The notes under the pieces were generated by a model. That model searched no databases. It was not told the origin of the DNA and worked only from the letters and a program-made list of their open reading frames with translations. 60,000 bases of DNA from Bolinopsis microptera (taxonomy: Eukaryota; Ctenophora; Tentaculata; Lobata; Bolinopsidae). Where the stretch lies: assembly GCF_026151205.1 (NCBI RefSeq), contig NC_087073.1:19188837-19248836 (forward strand). The letters are read 5' to 3'. Below, one piece after another: positions 1 to 15,700 of this stretch (within the stretch, counting starts at the first letter, position 1; each line of letters begins with the position of its first letter). The translations under genes were made by a program, and so were the position numbers.

Positions 1-154
1 CTAGTGCTTAGGTCGGCTTAGAACGGAGTGAATGTAATTGTGAAATGATCAGATTACGGAATTCTTGATATCACTATTTGTAGTTAGGTTAAACTATGTT
101 TACATTTTTGTGTGATCGTCTCCCTTTTATTGACTTGTATCCTCTTTGCTCGTG

Positions 155-1261
155 ATGAGTGACCGTTCCTTGTTTCAGATGAAGAGCCGAGTGCTGTGGC
201 CGCCGGTGCGGAGCAGCGAAATCAGAGTAGCGCTTAGTGCTAGCTACTGCAGGCAGGTGGTGAGTAGCCACTACGAGACACTCATAGAGACCGCCTGGAA
301 GGAGCAAGCGGAGGGGAGACTGTACTGTTCTCCCCTGTTCCGACTCCACGCCACCTCCCTACCAGGGGCTTGTTCACAATTCGAGTGTAGGGCGGGACTT
401 ACCTGCATGTGTGATGATGACAGTGTGTTGGTGGAGGACTTTAAAGAGATCGAACTGAGGGTGGGACTTACTAATACCCGGGAGAGCTCAATTACACGGC
501 ACTTATCTGCCGTGTCAAGTGACTTGGCGTACATTGGGTACGAACTGCACAAGAAACCGCAAATGTTTTTAGCAGACAGTATAGATATGCATGCTATATT
601 TGTCACTAAGGACGCTCTTACACCCTTGGTGAAATCCCTGTCATCGGCTACTAACGGTGCTGTTGTTGAAAACGTTAGTCTGGATAGGACCAAGAGTAAC
701 GGGAGTCTGAGCAGTAAATCGGGGAGTGTGAGCAGCAAGACCTCACTCCGTGCCCCGACTATCATCCCTAAGTGGAGCCTGCCAACAGGACAGCCTGAAC
801 CTACTACCTGCAGTATCTTCTCTTACAAGGACCTTGTAACGAGGAATGTGAAGGAAGTACACAAGGAGATGGTTGAGAGCATGTTCAGGTTCCTTCGTGA
901 GATGTTGGGGCTTAAAACTCCCTCCTCCGAACCCACCGCTCTCCTTGCCATACACTACGACAAGAAACACAACAACAAACCCGAGCTCGTATTCCTCCTC
1001 AAGTCAGGCCTGACCTCTATCGAGCTGGCGGACATTTTCAAAAAAAGTAAAGCCAAAAACTCGTACGAGCTTGCCTTCATCCAAAATGCAGATCTCAAGA
1101 TTCCCTTCAACGAAAACGAACAGCTGCCGTTATGCCAGGTGGTGGAGAGAAAAGTGACCCGAAACTTTGTTGAGACTCAGTCTGTTGGCGAAACCACTAA
1201 AAATGTCATAAAATTGATTCAAAAATTCGATGGCATAGATTTCGCCAGTTTCAAGTTTTAA
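155..1261 (+). CDS. NUDT22: NUDT22-like UDP-sugar diphosphatase
   Basis: An uninterrupted frame of about 368 codons. From the ATG at 155 it aligns by eye with vertebrate NUDT22, a divergent Nudix enzyme that hydrolyses UDP-glucose/UDP-galactose to sugar-1-phosphate and UMP. Matching blocks are the FRLHATSL segment, the RVGLTNTRE segment, FLADSIDMHAIFVTKDAL, the PTGQPEP turn (PGGHPEP in human), the helix VHKEMVESMFRFLREMLGL at the Nudix-box position, and a later GLTSIEL/AFIQNADL pair. A Ser-rich insert around residues 180-200 makes it longer than the human protein (303 aa). The ATG at 155 is in frame; a second at 179 directly follows a ttccttgtttcag tract, so this may instead be a terminal exon beginning there. 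A polyadenylation signal AATAAA lies at 1504-1509. The family call rests on remembered similarity. Confidence 0.75.
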   Translation: MSDRSLFQMKSRVLWPPVRSSEIRVALSASYCRQVVSSHYETLIETAWKEQAEGRLYCSPLFRLHATSLPGACSQFECRAGLTCMCDDDSVLVEDFKEIELRVGLTNTRESSITRHLSAVSSDLAYIGYELHKKPQMFLADSIDMHAIFVTKDALTPLVKSLSSATNGAVVENVSLDRTKSNGSLSSKSGSVSSKTSLRAPTIIPKWSLPTGQPEPTTCSIFSYKDLVTRNVKEVHKEMVESMFRFLREMLGLKTPSSEPTALLAIHYDKKHNNKPELVFLLKSGLTSIELADIFKKSKAKNSYELAFIQNADLKIPFNENEQLPLCQVVERKVTRNFVETQSVGETTKNVIKLIQKFDGIDFASFKF

Positions 1262-2309
1262 TTCTTCCTTTTAGTTTTAAACAACTTTTTACTCCTCGCC
1301 TGAGATGATTCACATTTTTTTGTAAATAATTTTAGGAATGATGATCCTTATTTTTAGCTATGCTGTATAACTTATATTGTTATGCTACTGATTAATTTGG
1401 ATAGGCTCAATGTATTCGTACCATGCAATTTAATACTGCATCCCGGCCCCTTCCTATCAGTTAATGTAAATATCTGTTTGTCGTAGAATGTGCAAAAAAG
1501 ACTAATAAAGTTATGTTTACATTTTTTTCGGGGAAATGATAGATTGCATTGTGTACTATTAACTACATGAATGAACCTCAACCGAAAAACATCCGTGTTC
1601 ATTTTGGTAGAGAATTGCTATTCTCCCAGATTTAAAAAAAACTTAAATATTAATTTTTCCATAAAATTTCTAAATATGTAAGCTTTCTTGTCTCTTAATC
1701 TTAGTTGTAAATTGAAAATTATTTTGGTGTCGCTGGTTCACTGGATTGTTGAAAAGTATGCAAGCATTAATTCCAAACGCTGAAAAGTAACGGTACGTGT
1801 TAGCAATTTACACTGAATACAAAATGTTGTCGTTAGCACTTTTCTACAATACTAAACGCTGTTAGAATTTTATTTTTTGCTACACAAAATCCAATGTTAT
1901 AATTCGATGAAAACCCAGTCTAATTTGGTAAAAGAATGCCGTAAAATGTTTTGTCAACTCTGGGATATTTTTACAACTGACCCATAATAGCAGAGGGTCA
2001 GGTATTTAAAAATAACATTGGATTTACACCGACCCTTGTAACCGGTGATTGTTCCACTGAATGGACCCCAAGGAATATATTACGTGAGTTTTGATGTTAC
2101 AATAAATTATAATATGCTGCTAGTTTTACATAGCATGAGATCAATTGATTGTGAGTTTGTTCTTTTGGTAAATGGTTGATAATTAATTGAATAATTCTGT
2201 GCATCAATCATCTTTTATACTTGACTATCATTTCTTAAATACAAATTGGGACAAGACAAATTGACATATGGTAAATCACCTTAATAACACCAGAATGTGT
2301 GTGTGTGTG

Positions 2310-2341
<32 letters not shown>

Positions 2342-2744
2342 CGTGTGTAATTTCCGGTCGGTTATACAAAAAAAACGGTAAGAGTTACGGGACTGATTTT
2401 TTCGGTATAGTGTCGACAAAACTCTGATGAAGCCCATAGGAAATTTTTTTTTAAATCGGCCGATGGTAAGTGGTTTAATTGATGGTTTTGTACCACAAAT
2501 GTTACATAAAATTGCGTGAGCAGAACGGCAAGAGTTACGGGGCTTGCTCTCTCTCTCTCATTACTGTGTAATATAGACAGTTTTTGGGTTTTTCCAAATA
2601 GTTTCTGATTATTCTGATTTGCGACAAATGATATTGCACTGTTAGGATAAACGACGTTTCAAAGTAACAACTTCTTATTCATGCTGACAAAATTGGTAAA
2701 TATGTGAGAAAACTGTCTCATAAAATTTATTAATCAAAAATGGC
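1262..2744. other. AT-rich 3' flank with GT/CTGT microsatellite
   Basis: No coding potential is seen. The stretch holds the 3' UTR of the NUDT22-like gene. A (GT)n-(CTGT)n microsatellite at about 2296-2343 is followed by low-copy-looking sequence that repeats the phrase cggtaagagttacggg / cggcaagagttacgggg about 150 bp apart (2378 and 2528). That arrangement suggests a small dispersed element carrying its own microsatellite. A CT-repeat lies at about 2548-2560. Confidence 0.5.
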
Positions 2745-3097
2745 TAAACGACAACAAATTGTTCAAATACTCGACTAAAATTAGAATCAAAATCTATATA
2801 TATACAACACTACTCGATCTGCTATTCAATAAACTTAAAACATCCACTAAACAGCAAGTACGTGATTGTGATCGTGTGATGGAATGACATGTACAGTGAT
2901 AACAGATGATTTAAGATGTAAGTGATAACAGATGATAAGGTAAAAGATACAATACATGTGAGATGGTGTATACACAATGTGAGTGAAAATATAGTGAGTG
3001 GTTACTGATTGTGAGCGAGATGTGAAAAAACATTAAAACTTACTACTGCTAGAAAACTTAAACTGTATGCAATAAAAAGGGAATGAAACTAAAATAT

Positions 3098-4561
3098 CTA
3101 AAATTCTTCAGTACTAGCTATGATAAAACGTTTAATAGTATCCAGTTCTTCTCTCTTGTTAATTGTAGGGTTCAGATTAATAATAAACATCGCTTCAAAA
3201 ATCTTTCTTCTGACAGTATTGGGTTCAATTCTTAAAATATCTACTTCTAAACTGGGATTTAACCCCTCATGACAGCTCGAATAATGTATGGCAAAAGCTT
3301 GACTAACATTAGAAGGGGTAGCAGGGTAGGTAGCGTAACGTAAGTGTTCTCCTACACGAGCATGTACTTTCCTACTGGTTTCTCCAACGTACAGCTGGTC
3401 ACATAATTTACACTTAATCTTATATACAACATTCTTCACTTCACAATCTTTATTACAAACTATCAAAGGACAAATTTTACATGAATTAATACTGCACACA
3501 CGTTTATCATACGGTCTGTTACTACATAAAATATTTCTCAATTTCGAAGTAGGTTTAAAGTTTACTTTAATAGGTAAATTGTTCTGCTTTACATAATTTC
3601 TAATCTTATTGCTAGTACTGTCCGAAATAAAATCTAAATTAAGAACTGTCCTGGAATCATCCTCAACACTCTGACGCCTGTTAGAATTACTACTGTTACA
3701 ATAACGTCTTGGGTTCTGGTAACCGTTTTTCTGTAATAGATCATCAAGGAGTCTGAGAGAGTGCTCCTTTTCCGCTGGACCAGATGAGATACGGCAAGCC
3801 TCGCTATATAGGTTCTTCACTGTATTAATCTTAACAGACTCAGGATGGCAAGAGTTGTTGTGCAGGGTAATATCCTTTTGTTGCGGCTTGCGGTACAATC
3901 TGCTGGTTAATTTACCGTTTGGCTCGATCCGGACCTCAGTGTTCAGGAAGGGGATAAAATCGTCCTGTTGTTCTGGAAAGTCGACCTCCCACTTCAACTT
4001 TTTGTCCGGATCTTGGTCTGCAATCTGTTGAACCAGAGCAAGGGCTTCTTCTTTCGTCTCTGCAGTACTGGCAGCATCATCTATGTAGCGTTTGTAGAAG
4101 TTCGATAAGTATACCGATAGGTAGTGTCGATCGGTGTAGATAGAGTTCTTCTCGAACTTGTACACTCTAATGATGGCACAGAAGGGCCCTGGCCTCAAAC
4201 CCATGAACAGACCATCCTGCTGTAGCCAGAGAGTCCTGTTATACACAAAGAAAGAGTTGGTAAGGATGTGTAGTAGGATCTCATGAATGTCTGTCAGGCT
4301 GAGTCCCATCAGGTCCAAACTGTCTCGGTGCTCTGTAGCTAGCTCAATGACATCGTCTATACAGCCCTGTACGTTTATGTTAGTGTATGAAGCTGAAATA
4401 TCCGCGGCAAAGAACTTTCTCCTGGCAAGCTGTTCCTGAGAGATCTGGCGGAGCATCTCTATGTGCTGGATTAAATTACTCAGGTGACTAGGCACCTCAT
4501 TAAGGAGAGGTTTAAGAATGGTCGTCACTAGCCAACTGAGTCTCTCTGTAGGTGAGTCCAC
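3098..4561 (-). CDS. Penelope-like element RT + GIY-YIG polyprotein, 5' truncated
   Basis: An open frame of 487 codons. The N-terminal half is a Penelope-type reverse transcriptase: the first catalytic Asp is in AADISASYTNIN, the conserved loop reads GLFMGLRPGP, the active site is RYIDDA, and a FLNTEV motif follows. The C-terminal 100-110 residues are a GIY-YIG endonuclease with LYVGETSRKVHARVGEH and a late Glu in a KIFEAMFI helix, preceded by a Cys-rich stretch (CKIC, CNKDC) typical of the linker. The N-terminal region of a full element is missing: reading upstream, the frame continues only to a stop near 4600. The AT-rich stretch 2745-3097 is probably its 3' UTR. Not interrupted internally, so this is a fairly young 5'-truncated copy. 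Confidence 0.92.
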   Translation of the reverse strand: MDSPTERLSWLVTTILKPLLNEVPSHLSNLIQHIEMLRQISQEQLARRKFFAADISASYTNINVQGCIDDVIELATEHRDSLDLMGLSLTDIHEILLHILTNSFFVYNRTLWLQQDGLFMGLRPGPFCAIIRVYKFEKNSIYTDRHYLSVYLSNFYKRYIDDAASTAETKEEALALVQQIADQDPDKKLKWEVDFPEQQDDFIPFLNTEVRIEPNGKLTSRLYRKPQQKDITLHNNSCHPESVKINTVKNLYSEACRISSGPAEKEHSLRLLDDLLQKNGYQNPRRYCNSSNSNRRQSVEDDSRTVLNLDFISDSTSNKIRNYVKQNNLPIKVNFKPTSKLRNILCSNRPYDKRVCSINSCKICPLIVCNKDCEVKNVVYKIKCKLCDQLYVGETSRKVHARVGEHLRYATYPATPSNVSQAFAIHYSSCHEGLNPSLEVDILRIEPNTVRRKIFEAMFIINLNPTINKREELDTIKRFIIASTEEF

Positions 4562-4694
4562 GCAGCTGATGTAATATGTTATAGCTGCATTTAAGTAGCG
4601 TCATAATTGGATTAGCCCGGAAGATCCGCTGTAATGTTATACCTTAAGCTTATTAGGGGAGGGGGGACTGTTAGTGTTTGGGGTCTGTTTGGAC

Positions 4695-4697
<3 letters not shown>

Positions 4698-4733
<36 letters not shown>
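4698..4733. repeat. (AG)n microsatellite
   Basis: About 18 uninterrupted AG dinucleotides directly upstream of the Penelope-like fragment. Confidence 0.95.
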
Positions 4734-4736
<3 letters not shown>

Positions 4737-7080
4737 ATACGACAATGTTATGCGTGTTTTCAAATATAATATGCGGGTGTGGTGCGGAGTTAACAAGGGT
4801 TAATTTCTATAACGATTTAAATAAAAATAGAAAGCGGTTCAAGACGGTAGTGATAAGGTGTAATACTCGGTGTTCAGACTAATAATGACTTAATTATCCA
4901 CAAGAAATAACTGATTATGAGATTATTGTTTAAGAAACTATTGGGTCACCTAATGCGGGTTTTGACTCAGCGGGTAATTACTCCTACCCTTTTTAACTGC
5001 GGCAGTGAAATCCCGGCCGTAGGCCGGGTTACACTAGTATTGAATAATTCCAAAACGTGAGCCATGATGATCTTCTTCTTCCAACAGTAATTAGATCATT
5101 AGATAATTACACACTGAGTTTACGGAATGTAGGTTATGACCTTCCAACCCAATAAGTTAGATCTACACACCCCTAACCTAATCTGTTTGTGTAGTAGGGA
5201 CCACTGTTAGACTTCTGATCTGTTAATGTACGTGTTTTATACCACCAACCTTCTAATTAAATGTGTTGAGAGCTCTTCCGCAACATGGATGTGGCAAGAC
5301 AAATAATAATATTATCTCTGGTAATCGATTTAGGAGTAAGTGTTAGTCTTGGTTATTCAATGATAAACGCCATTGTTTGTTGGTTTGACTCATATTTCAT
5401 CTGCTGTTTCTTGTCTACCTGTCTGTGTGTATATAATCTTCTTCCTGATTTTGTACTGTGTTCTTAGGATTCAAGGGCACAACCTTAATGTTCATCATCC
5501 TCATCAAAGTAAAATAAGATCATTTTTAACGAAGTTTAAGATTGTAGCGCATTTGTTTATTCTTGCAGATTTGTTATAATTTAACAGACTCATGACGTAT
5601 TTGAAATGTAAATTAATTTTGTGAAACTTTATCTCCCTCACTCTAATTCACAAAATATTGAGTTTAAGTAGACAATTGTGGTTGTGGTCTAAAGTTGAAT
5701 TGCAAGGTGAACGTACTAGAAGTGGTGTACGTACTAGTAATATACTAGCGCTGTACTTTTATTGTTTATTCCTCTAAGTTAACTGCAGCCATTTGCACAT
5801 AACGGCTGACGACGATGACCACATGTTACTAGAAAATTACTGAAAAGTGAAACATGAGCTACCTAATTAGTTGCGACTCAAGAACCTCACTTCACAGTTA
5901 CGTGTATACACAAACCTTCCGTCTTCAAATTGGTTTATGCGTGTGTCACAAGTTATAAGCTGTCATTCCAGTAAGAAAATCTGGAAATATAAATACAGCA
6001 TTCCAGAAAAGCAGAAACTGGAGCTGATTTAAAATTTACGGATAGCCGGTAGGTATGAATTCCCAAATAAATTTAGATTTAAAGGTAAGATTAGTAAGGA
6101 ACGAAGTTCAGAACTGCATAAAAACTTGAGCTGGCAGTGGAAACATGGAATTTTATATTCTAATTAAACAAGGAACTGAAATTTAACAGGCCTCTCATAT
6201 CTGCTACTGTCCTGTTCGAATGTCCGGTAAAATCTACTAAATAATACACGGTAGTTGAATATCTTATTTTATGGTTATTGGAAGTTGTTGGTTGTTTGAT
6301 GTTGTAGCTGTGTTATGTGTTGTGTATCGCCTGTAAACTATACAGTGTGACGTAGGTATTGTACAACTACAAGTTGGTGCAGATCGTGCACAGTGTTCAG
6401 TGTGATACACGAGTTAACGGTAATAACTGTAATGTCCTTACTTATTACCTCTTATTACTTCTGTCTACAATGTAGTAGTTGGTGGTTCTGTTTTCGGTCA
6501 ACATACCTATTTGAACTGTGAGACTGAATGAAATTTGAGCCACATCTCCCATTCTTTCAATGAGTGTGTACTGTAGTTTAGCTGTGTGGACGTTACTTCA
6601 TGCCTTATACAAAGCTTGTCATTGTTAAAGACACAGCAATTGTCTGTCACTATGATGTTATACTTTGGAAGTGTTGTGATTAGTGATAATCGTCTAAACT
6701 TACGCTCCAAACTGTTTCTAATATGGTACAGACCGAAGAAGTCTAGACCATGACTTTGTGAAATAATAGCGCAATGAAGGATGGTCAACATATAACGTCA
6801 GTATCTCACAGTGGAGGAAAGGGTTTTGAAACATGTTACTTTCAAGCGAAACGCACTTTTATTTTTAAACTATCTGACGGAAGGGTGAGGTGGGTTAATA
6901 GTGCTGACGTTATTTGTTCCTATATTAGTTAATAGTGCTGACGTTATTTGTGATCTACTAGTTTCTTAACACACAGCTCTTTGTCCGCATTAGGACCTGT
7001 AAATTATACACAAGTTATAGAGCAGTATTCAGTAAACATAAACCAGAATAACAAGTCTGCAGAGTAGGGTCCGCTATAGA
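4734..7080. other. Intergenic region with one possible short first exon
   Basis: No gene is recognised. A weak candidate first exon is ATG at 5285 to 5335 (17 codons, hydrophobic), which ends at a strong-looking donor GGA|GTAAGT. No convincing downstream exon was found. An open frame on the minus strand at 6507-6791 resembles nothing I know and has no supporting signals. Otherwise AT-rich sequence with no obvious repeats. Confidence 0.3.
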
Positions 7081-10374
<3,294 letters not shown>

Positions 10375-11159
10375 TTTTAACCAACACGATTGAGTACATT
10401 TTTATTAGGGTATATAATTATTATTAGTTCAAGGGGGCTATATTTATGAGTCGCATTTGAACTTGATTTCTCTTGGAGAATTTCTCTTTAGACTCTTAAC
10501 TTGCGAACAAATTGAAGCAGCAAACTTTAGGCTAGAAACTTTATTGAATTGAAATAATCATTCCACGTAACAACGTCTTCTTCAGTTCTGTAATAAAATT
10601 GTTAAACATAATAATTATTATTTTGATGAAATTAATGGGGTAAAGATTGATTGGGGCGAACATACTGATTACTGATACAATTACATGCTGCCTTAAATTA
10701 TTTTGACAATTGTTTATTCGCTTTTTGATTTTGAATTTATGTAACAGCGCATGAATGATGAATATTTGTCTCTATAAGCAGACATTTAACACAACGGTAA
10801 ATGCTTTAAAACAGTTTATTTATTATGTTTGTAAATTTATTAGTTCAAAGTGATATAGTCGTTGTAAATATTTGGTTTTACAATTTCAATTCCAAAAACA
10901 TTAATCCGTTGTGTTCATTTCAAAGCTAATCTTAATCTGAACTATCTAACAGTAACATTTGCTGTGCTTTATTCCATATTCTATATTCTATGTAACAGTA
11001 ACACCAAGTTTACTTATCAAATTCTTAAACTACAAATTTAACTTTGTCTATTACAGAATTGATTGTATTTTCCCAATCCAATATCCATATCATTATCTCT
11101 TTTATTGCTTACGTGCCCTAGTGCGTAGACACATAACTATAAGATTAACATTGTCATAC
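10375..11159. other. GNPNAT1 3' flank, nothing recognised
   Basis: AT-rich sequence with a polyadenylation signal near 10592. No coding frame or repeat that I can identify. Confidence 0.5.
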
Positions 11160-11730
11160 GTTGTATGACCCGCCGCGCACGAGTGCGCGGCTCCCCCTGT
11201 ATCGTAGAAACTCTATATAATAGTGAAGCGACAGTCATGGGGGTCACCACGTGATACAAGATTGACACACGTTGTAATTGTAAAGCATATATAGTGTAGC
11301 AACTATAAGAGTACGACAGTACGTACGTCAAGGTACAGTTGTCAATTACTTAGTTTGCTATAGTCTATTAGTATTATAAATTGCTTGATTCTCTCAAGGA
11401 TATTATGCAAGTAAAGCTTTGACATACGTTGCGTCGTTGTGCGTTGCATGCCACTTTTCGCGCGCCGCCGATGTTTGTGATACGCAACATGTATCAAATG
11501 ACTGTAAAGCTCAAAGCTTGATTCGCGATGTCAATTGCGATGTCAATGTCATTATTTGATGAGCGGCCCAGTTGCCATTAAATTTAATTGACGATGTCAA
11601 TTCATGGCAGCTCGGCGCGGCACAGTAGCGCATGTCGCCGATCTAGCCGATCTCGCTGTGAGAAGCCTCATTGAGTGCGCGGCGCGGCACAGTAACGCAT
11701 CGCGCTAAAACCATTAAATGTAATGCATCG
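11160..11730. repeat. GC-rich dispersed palindromic repeat, copy 1
   Basis: An abruptly GC-rich patch in AT-rich surroundings. It contains several copies of gcggcacagtagcgcat or a variant (about 11615, 11690), the module ttgacgatgtcaattcatgg (about 11588), and a block around cgcgcacgagtgcgcgg near 11175. The same modules, in a different order and partly inverted, occur at 26405-26890, so this is one family. No coding capacity; likely a non-autonomous foldback-like element. Confidence 0.6.
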
Positions 11731-12764
11731 CGCTACAAGCTCAAAGCTATAAGTTTGAAAAAAAAGAGCGCCGCGCATGCTCTCCTTTACCTGGGGACAA
11801 ATTGGCTTCTTGACTGCTTTTGGCGAAAGGAAGAGTTGGTGATTGCTTCCATATCGCAAAAATTTGCAAAATGAAACAGATGTTTTTTAAACGAATCAAT
11901 TAAACGTAAGTCATAGAGCTACAGTATCAGTAATTGTATAAGAGTATAAAAGTTAAAAATAACAAAAATAAAAGAAATTCAAATTTAATACGTAACTTTG
12001 AACTTGAAGCGATTGTTTTAAACGGTTTCAAATTGTTGATCTATGATTGGTACCTCTCTATTTATTACTAATAAATTCATGACTGTATAGGTAAAAACAT
12101 GTTTGAATGACCGTGTAATCAAATGTTTGAAAAATAAACGATTAATAAATTCTAAACTTTTATGGAATGACTATGGCGAACCATCTGCATCAACGAAATT
12201 TTAAAGAAAATGCACAGACGATTGACCCAACCATTTAGATTACTATCACAAAACATTGCAAGGATTACGTTTAATAGAAAAGAGATCAGCGAACGTTGCA
12301 TAATCATTCATTCAAAATGTTCGAGAAGATAGAAAAACTTAAATTATTTAATTTACTGAAAATCATTTAGCGGCTTTACTAAGATATTGAAAAATGTAGG
12401 ATGTTAACAATATCTGCTTATAAAAATATGTTTAAATCTTAATACTTTAGTAAAAGATTAACGCTTTTAAAGTAGATAAGGTCATATTACTTTTATGAAA
12501 GTTTCTCAAAATATAGTGAATATTTCAGGTTTAACCAGTTTTTTTTTCAATGTCATTGCATTAAATTTAATCAAAATCACAAAACAATCTACGGAACAGT
12601 CCGTGAAACCTTTGTTCAAATAAATTGATTCAGTCTAAATCTCATGAACGTCAAATAGCACCAAAGCAAACAAATTCGCAATATCAACCATATCGAAATA
12701 CATCACATAATGTCACAAATCTATCTACAGTGTAATCCCTGCACATTCCACAAATGTTCCAACT
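11731..12764. other. GIT 3' flank, nothing recognised
   Basis: AT-rich sequence downstream of the GIT stop codon (the gene is on the minus strand), so it probably includes the GIT 3' UTR. No other feature seen. Confidence 0.5.
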
Positions 12765-15700
12765 CTACTTCATGGTCATGGCGTTCTGGACGTATCCCAC
12801 CAGGGACTTAGTGGCCCGAGCTATGTCCTTGGCCAGGTTCACGTGACTGTCGATGAAGATCTTCCTGTCTCCGTTGCAGCCGGCTAGAGAGAGTTGGGAC
12901 AGTTCTGTAGCACTTCTCTTCAGCAGCTCCAGACTCAGCTTTATCGTCTGCCATTGGGGGTTCTGGATGGGGTGAAATAACGTTAATTGTAAGGTTGACA
13001 TCATATTAGTTATTATAGTGGTGAGTAGGACGAAACTAAGTGTAAACTTAGCTTCCGACTTAATAAGCACAGGTCACTCTCAAATCCTAAAGATAAGCAG
13101 TGGCCTTCGGCACTTGAAACCTCTTCAAACCCCCCCTGATTTATTTATTATTGATATTGTTTGATTGTGCCTTAAAAATAAATATTTGTTTTATTAATAA
13201 CTCCCATAACTTTGATCCAAACAGATACATGGTTTCTAATGTTCGGTCATAATGTAAAAGTTAAACCTCAGGAAAGACGGAAGCGACGCCCTGGCTAGCG
13301 GCCAAGATGCGCTGGTAGACCTCCGGGAGCTGGTGGAGGTTGTCGTTCCGTATGGCGTCTCGGAGGAGTGTCACAGCAGATGTGATGTGTTGTGTCTTCT
13401 CACTGACCGTATCCATGTGAGGGAGGGTCTGGTGGCGTGGTTGTGGAGGTGCCTGGGAGAGGTCACGTGAGGCACCAGTCAACACGTGGAGATCACGTGA
13501 GTTACGGCGACTCACCACAAAGATTAGAGGGATGATGTAATGCAGCCTAATACAGGACTGAGGGCATGCTCCTACTTAACGCTCAATTTAAACTTTAGCA
13601 TTCATAATTAGGGTCGTTGGCAGAAAACCAAATTTGGAGTTTAAGAACGATCAGCGACGTGATGATTTTGTTTTCTTGCTCAATCACGTTAAAAAGTCAA
13701 ATTAAAATGAATTTCCCACCTTCTTCGGATCTTCCCTAGAAATGTTGGAGTAGTCGTTGGTATAAGAAGGTCTGTTGTTGGTGGTGTTTGTTCGGGGTGG
13801 AATACTGCTCCGCATTGGTGGAGGTGGGTGAGTTGGAACAGTGTCGTTAAAACTGCTTACACTCCCGCCCTGACGATTTCAGAATAGTTAGTCTTTCAAA
13901 ATATACTGTATCATCACATCAGTTTACAAGACAAGCTGGACTTGCAGTCATGTCAAATCAGACATTATGATCAAACATTTTACATTTCATTTTCATATAA
14001 TATTAAAATATACAATATATATGTATGTAAAAAATAATACCAGAAAATATATCCACACAAGCTTTTGGAATGTTTGTTTACTTCTAGGACAAACTCTTAC
14101 CGATGAGTGAGGCAGATCGTAGTCATAAGCGCCCTTATTCTGAGATAGCACAGTCTGCAGTCTGGACATGAGCTCGCGGTTCTGGTTCTCCAGGAAACTG
14201 TTCCTCTGTTCCAGATTGTTTATGCGGAGTTGCAGCTGATTGTTCTGGTCTTTCATATGTGTTATCACACGCTGAAAAAGAAACACTGGATTTAGAAATC
14301 TAATAAACCCTAATATAAGTTTTAAAACCCAGAAAATATTCCTTGAATGATTAAAGAATCAAAAAGAATCAAAAAGAATCGACAATAACTAATATAACCA
14401 TCACAGATGTAATGTCAATACCTGTTGTGAATCAACTTTAGCAAGCATCATGGTCTTGTTATCAATGTACTCATCTCGTTCTGGCACCTGATCGTATACT
14501 GGGGAGGAGTGTCCCTCCGCCTCCTCCGTGTCCTGAAGGAGACCCTCATCGTAAACAGGTTCATTGTCACTATACTCGCTGGGAACCTCACAGTAAGACG
14601 GCTCGTCGTCATCTGAAGCAGTGGAGGGAGTTAGGATTTGAGAAACAACTTGCAGTATTACAGGAGTTGATTATTGGACAACATTCGGGACAGTAAAGAG
14701 TGGTTATTGGGAAACAGTCAGAACTGTAAGGAGCGGGTATTGGGAAACATTCGGGACTGTAAGAAGCGGTTATTTTGAAACAGTTGGGACTGTAAGGACT
14801 AAGGAGCGGTTATTAGAAATAGTCAGGTCTGTAAAGTGCGATCTTTGGTAATGAAAAGTCAGGAATAAACAATGGGTTATCATCTTCAATCTCGATAACG
14901 CTCCACTTTTGACAAAATCGCTTAAGTTTTTGTTCGACGTGTTCCAATTCTAGTGTGTAGATAAACTTAGAAGAAACTGTAAGCAGTCTGATTTGAGGTA
15001 TGTTGCAGATGTGAATTCTCAACTAAGTAACGGTACCCTGGCATAAACACAACAACAAAAAAGCTGAACAACCTATCGATTCTAAATATGCCGGATTTAT
15101 TGGGATCTCCGAGTAATCACTGTCGATCTCCACGTCCTCGTTCAAAAAGTCTATTGCTATTGGGATCTCAGAGTAATCACTGTCGATCTCCACGTCCTCG
15201 TTCAATAAGTATATTGCTATTGGGATCTCAGAGTAATCACTGTCGATCATCAACCCCTCATCATCCAAGGAGTCTTTACGGCGCTTGGTGCAGCCACATA
15301 GAAATGAAACCATACACGATGTACACAGAACAAAACTTGGAAAAGGAGGGTTTAAGATTACAATACACAAAATGACACTGAGCCGCTCAGCTGTTATCTT
15401 ATCTCTCTTTACCAGTGTTGTAGTGTTCTACTCAAAGTTCAGATTAATGCAGGTACCAGGAGTTGACGGAAGCTAATGGTGCACAGTAGATATGATGTCA
15501 CGTTTGTGGTATCATGACAAATTGTACTCATTCTAAGTCGTACCTCCCAAAATACCTTGTCAAGATTTTAAAAGTCTCACTTACATGAGCCATAGCTGAC
15601 ATTGGTTGCTGGTCGGGATATCTGCTCTCTTCTCTTCCCTTCCTCAAGAATGTGAGCGATGAGTATGGCGAAATCTTTGGCGCTCAGTGTTCCCAACTTT

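Noticed and set aside
2420-2450. Hammerhead ribozyme core (ctgatga ... gaaat)
   Set aside because: Hammerheads occur in Penelope elements, but here stem II would have only two base pairs and no partner strands for stems I and III are evident.
6507-6791. 94-codon minus-strand frame
   Set aside because: No recognisable motif, no exon signals, and composition like the surrounding spacer.
15088-15476. Plus-strand frames through the GIT exon 13 repeat
   Set aside because: Antisense shadows of the in-frame 66 bp repeat of GIT.
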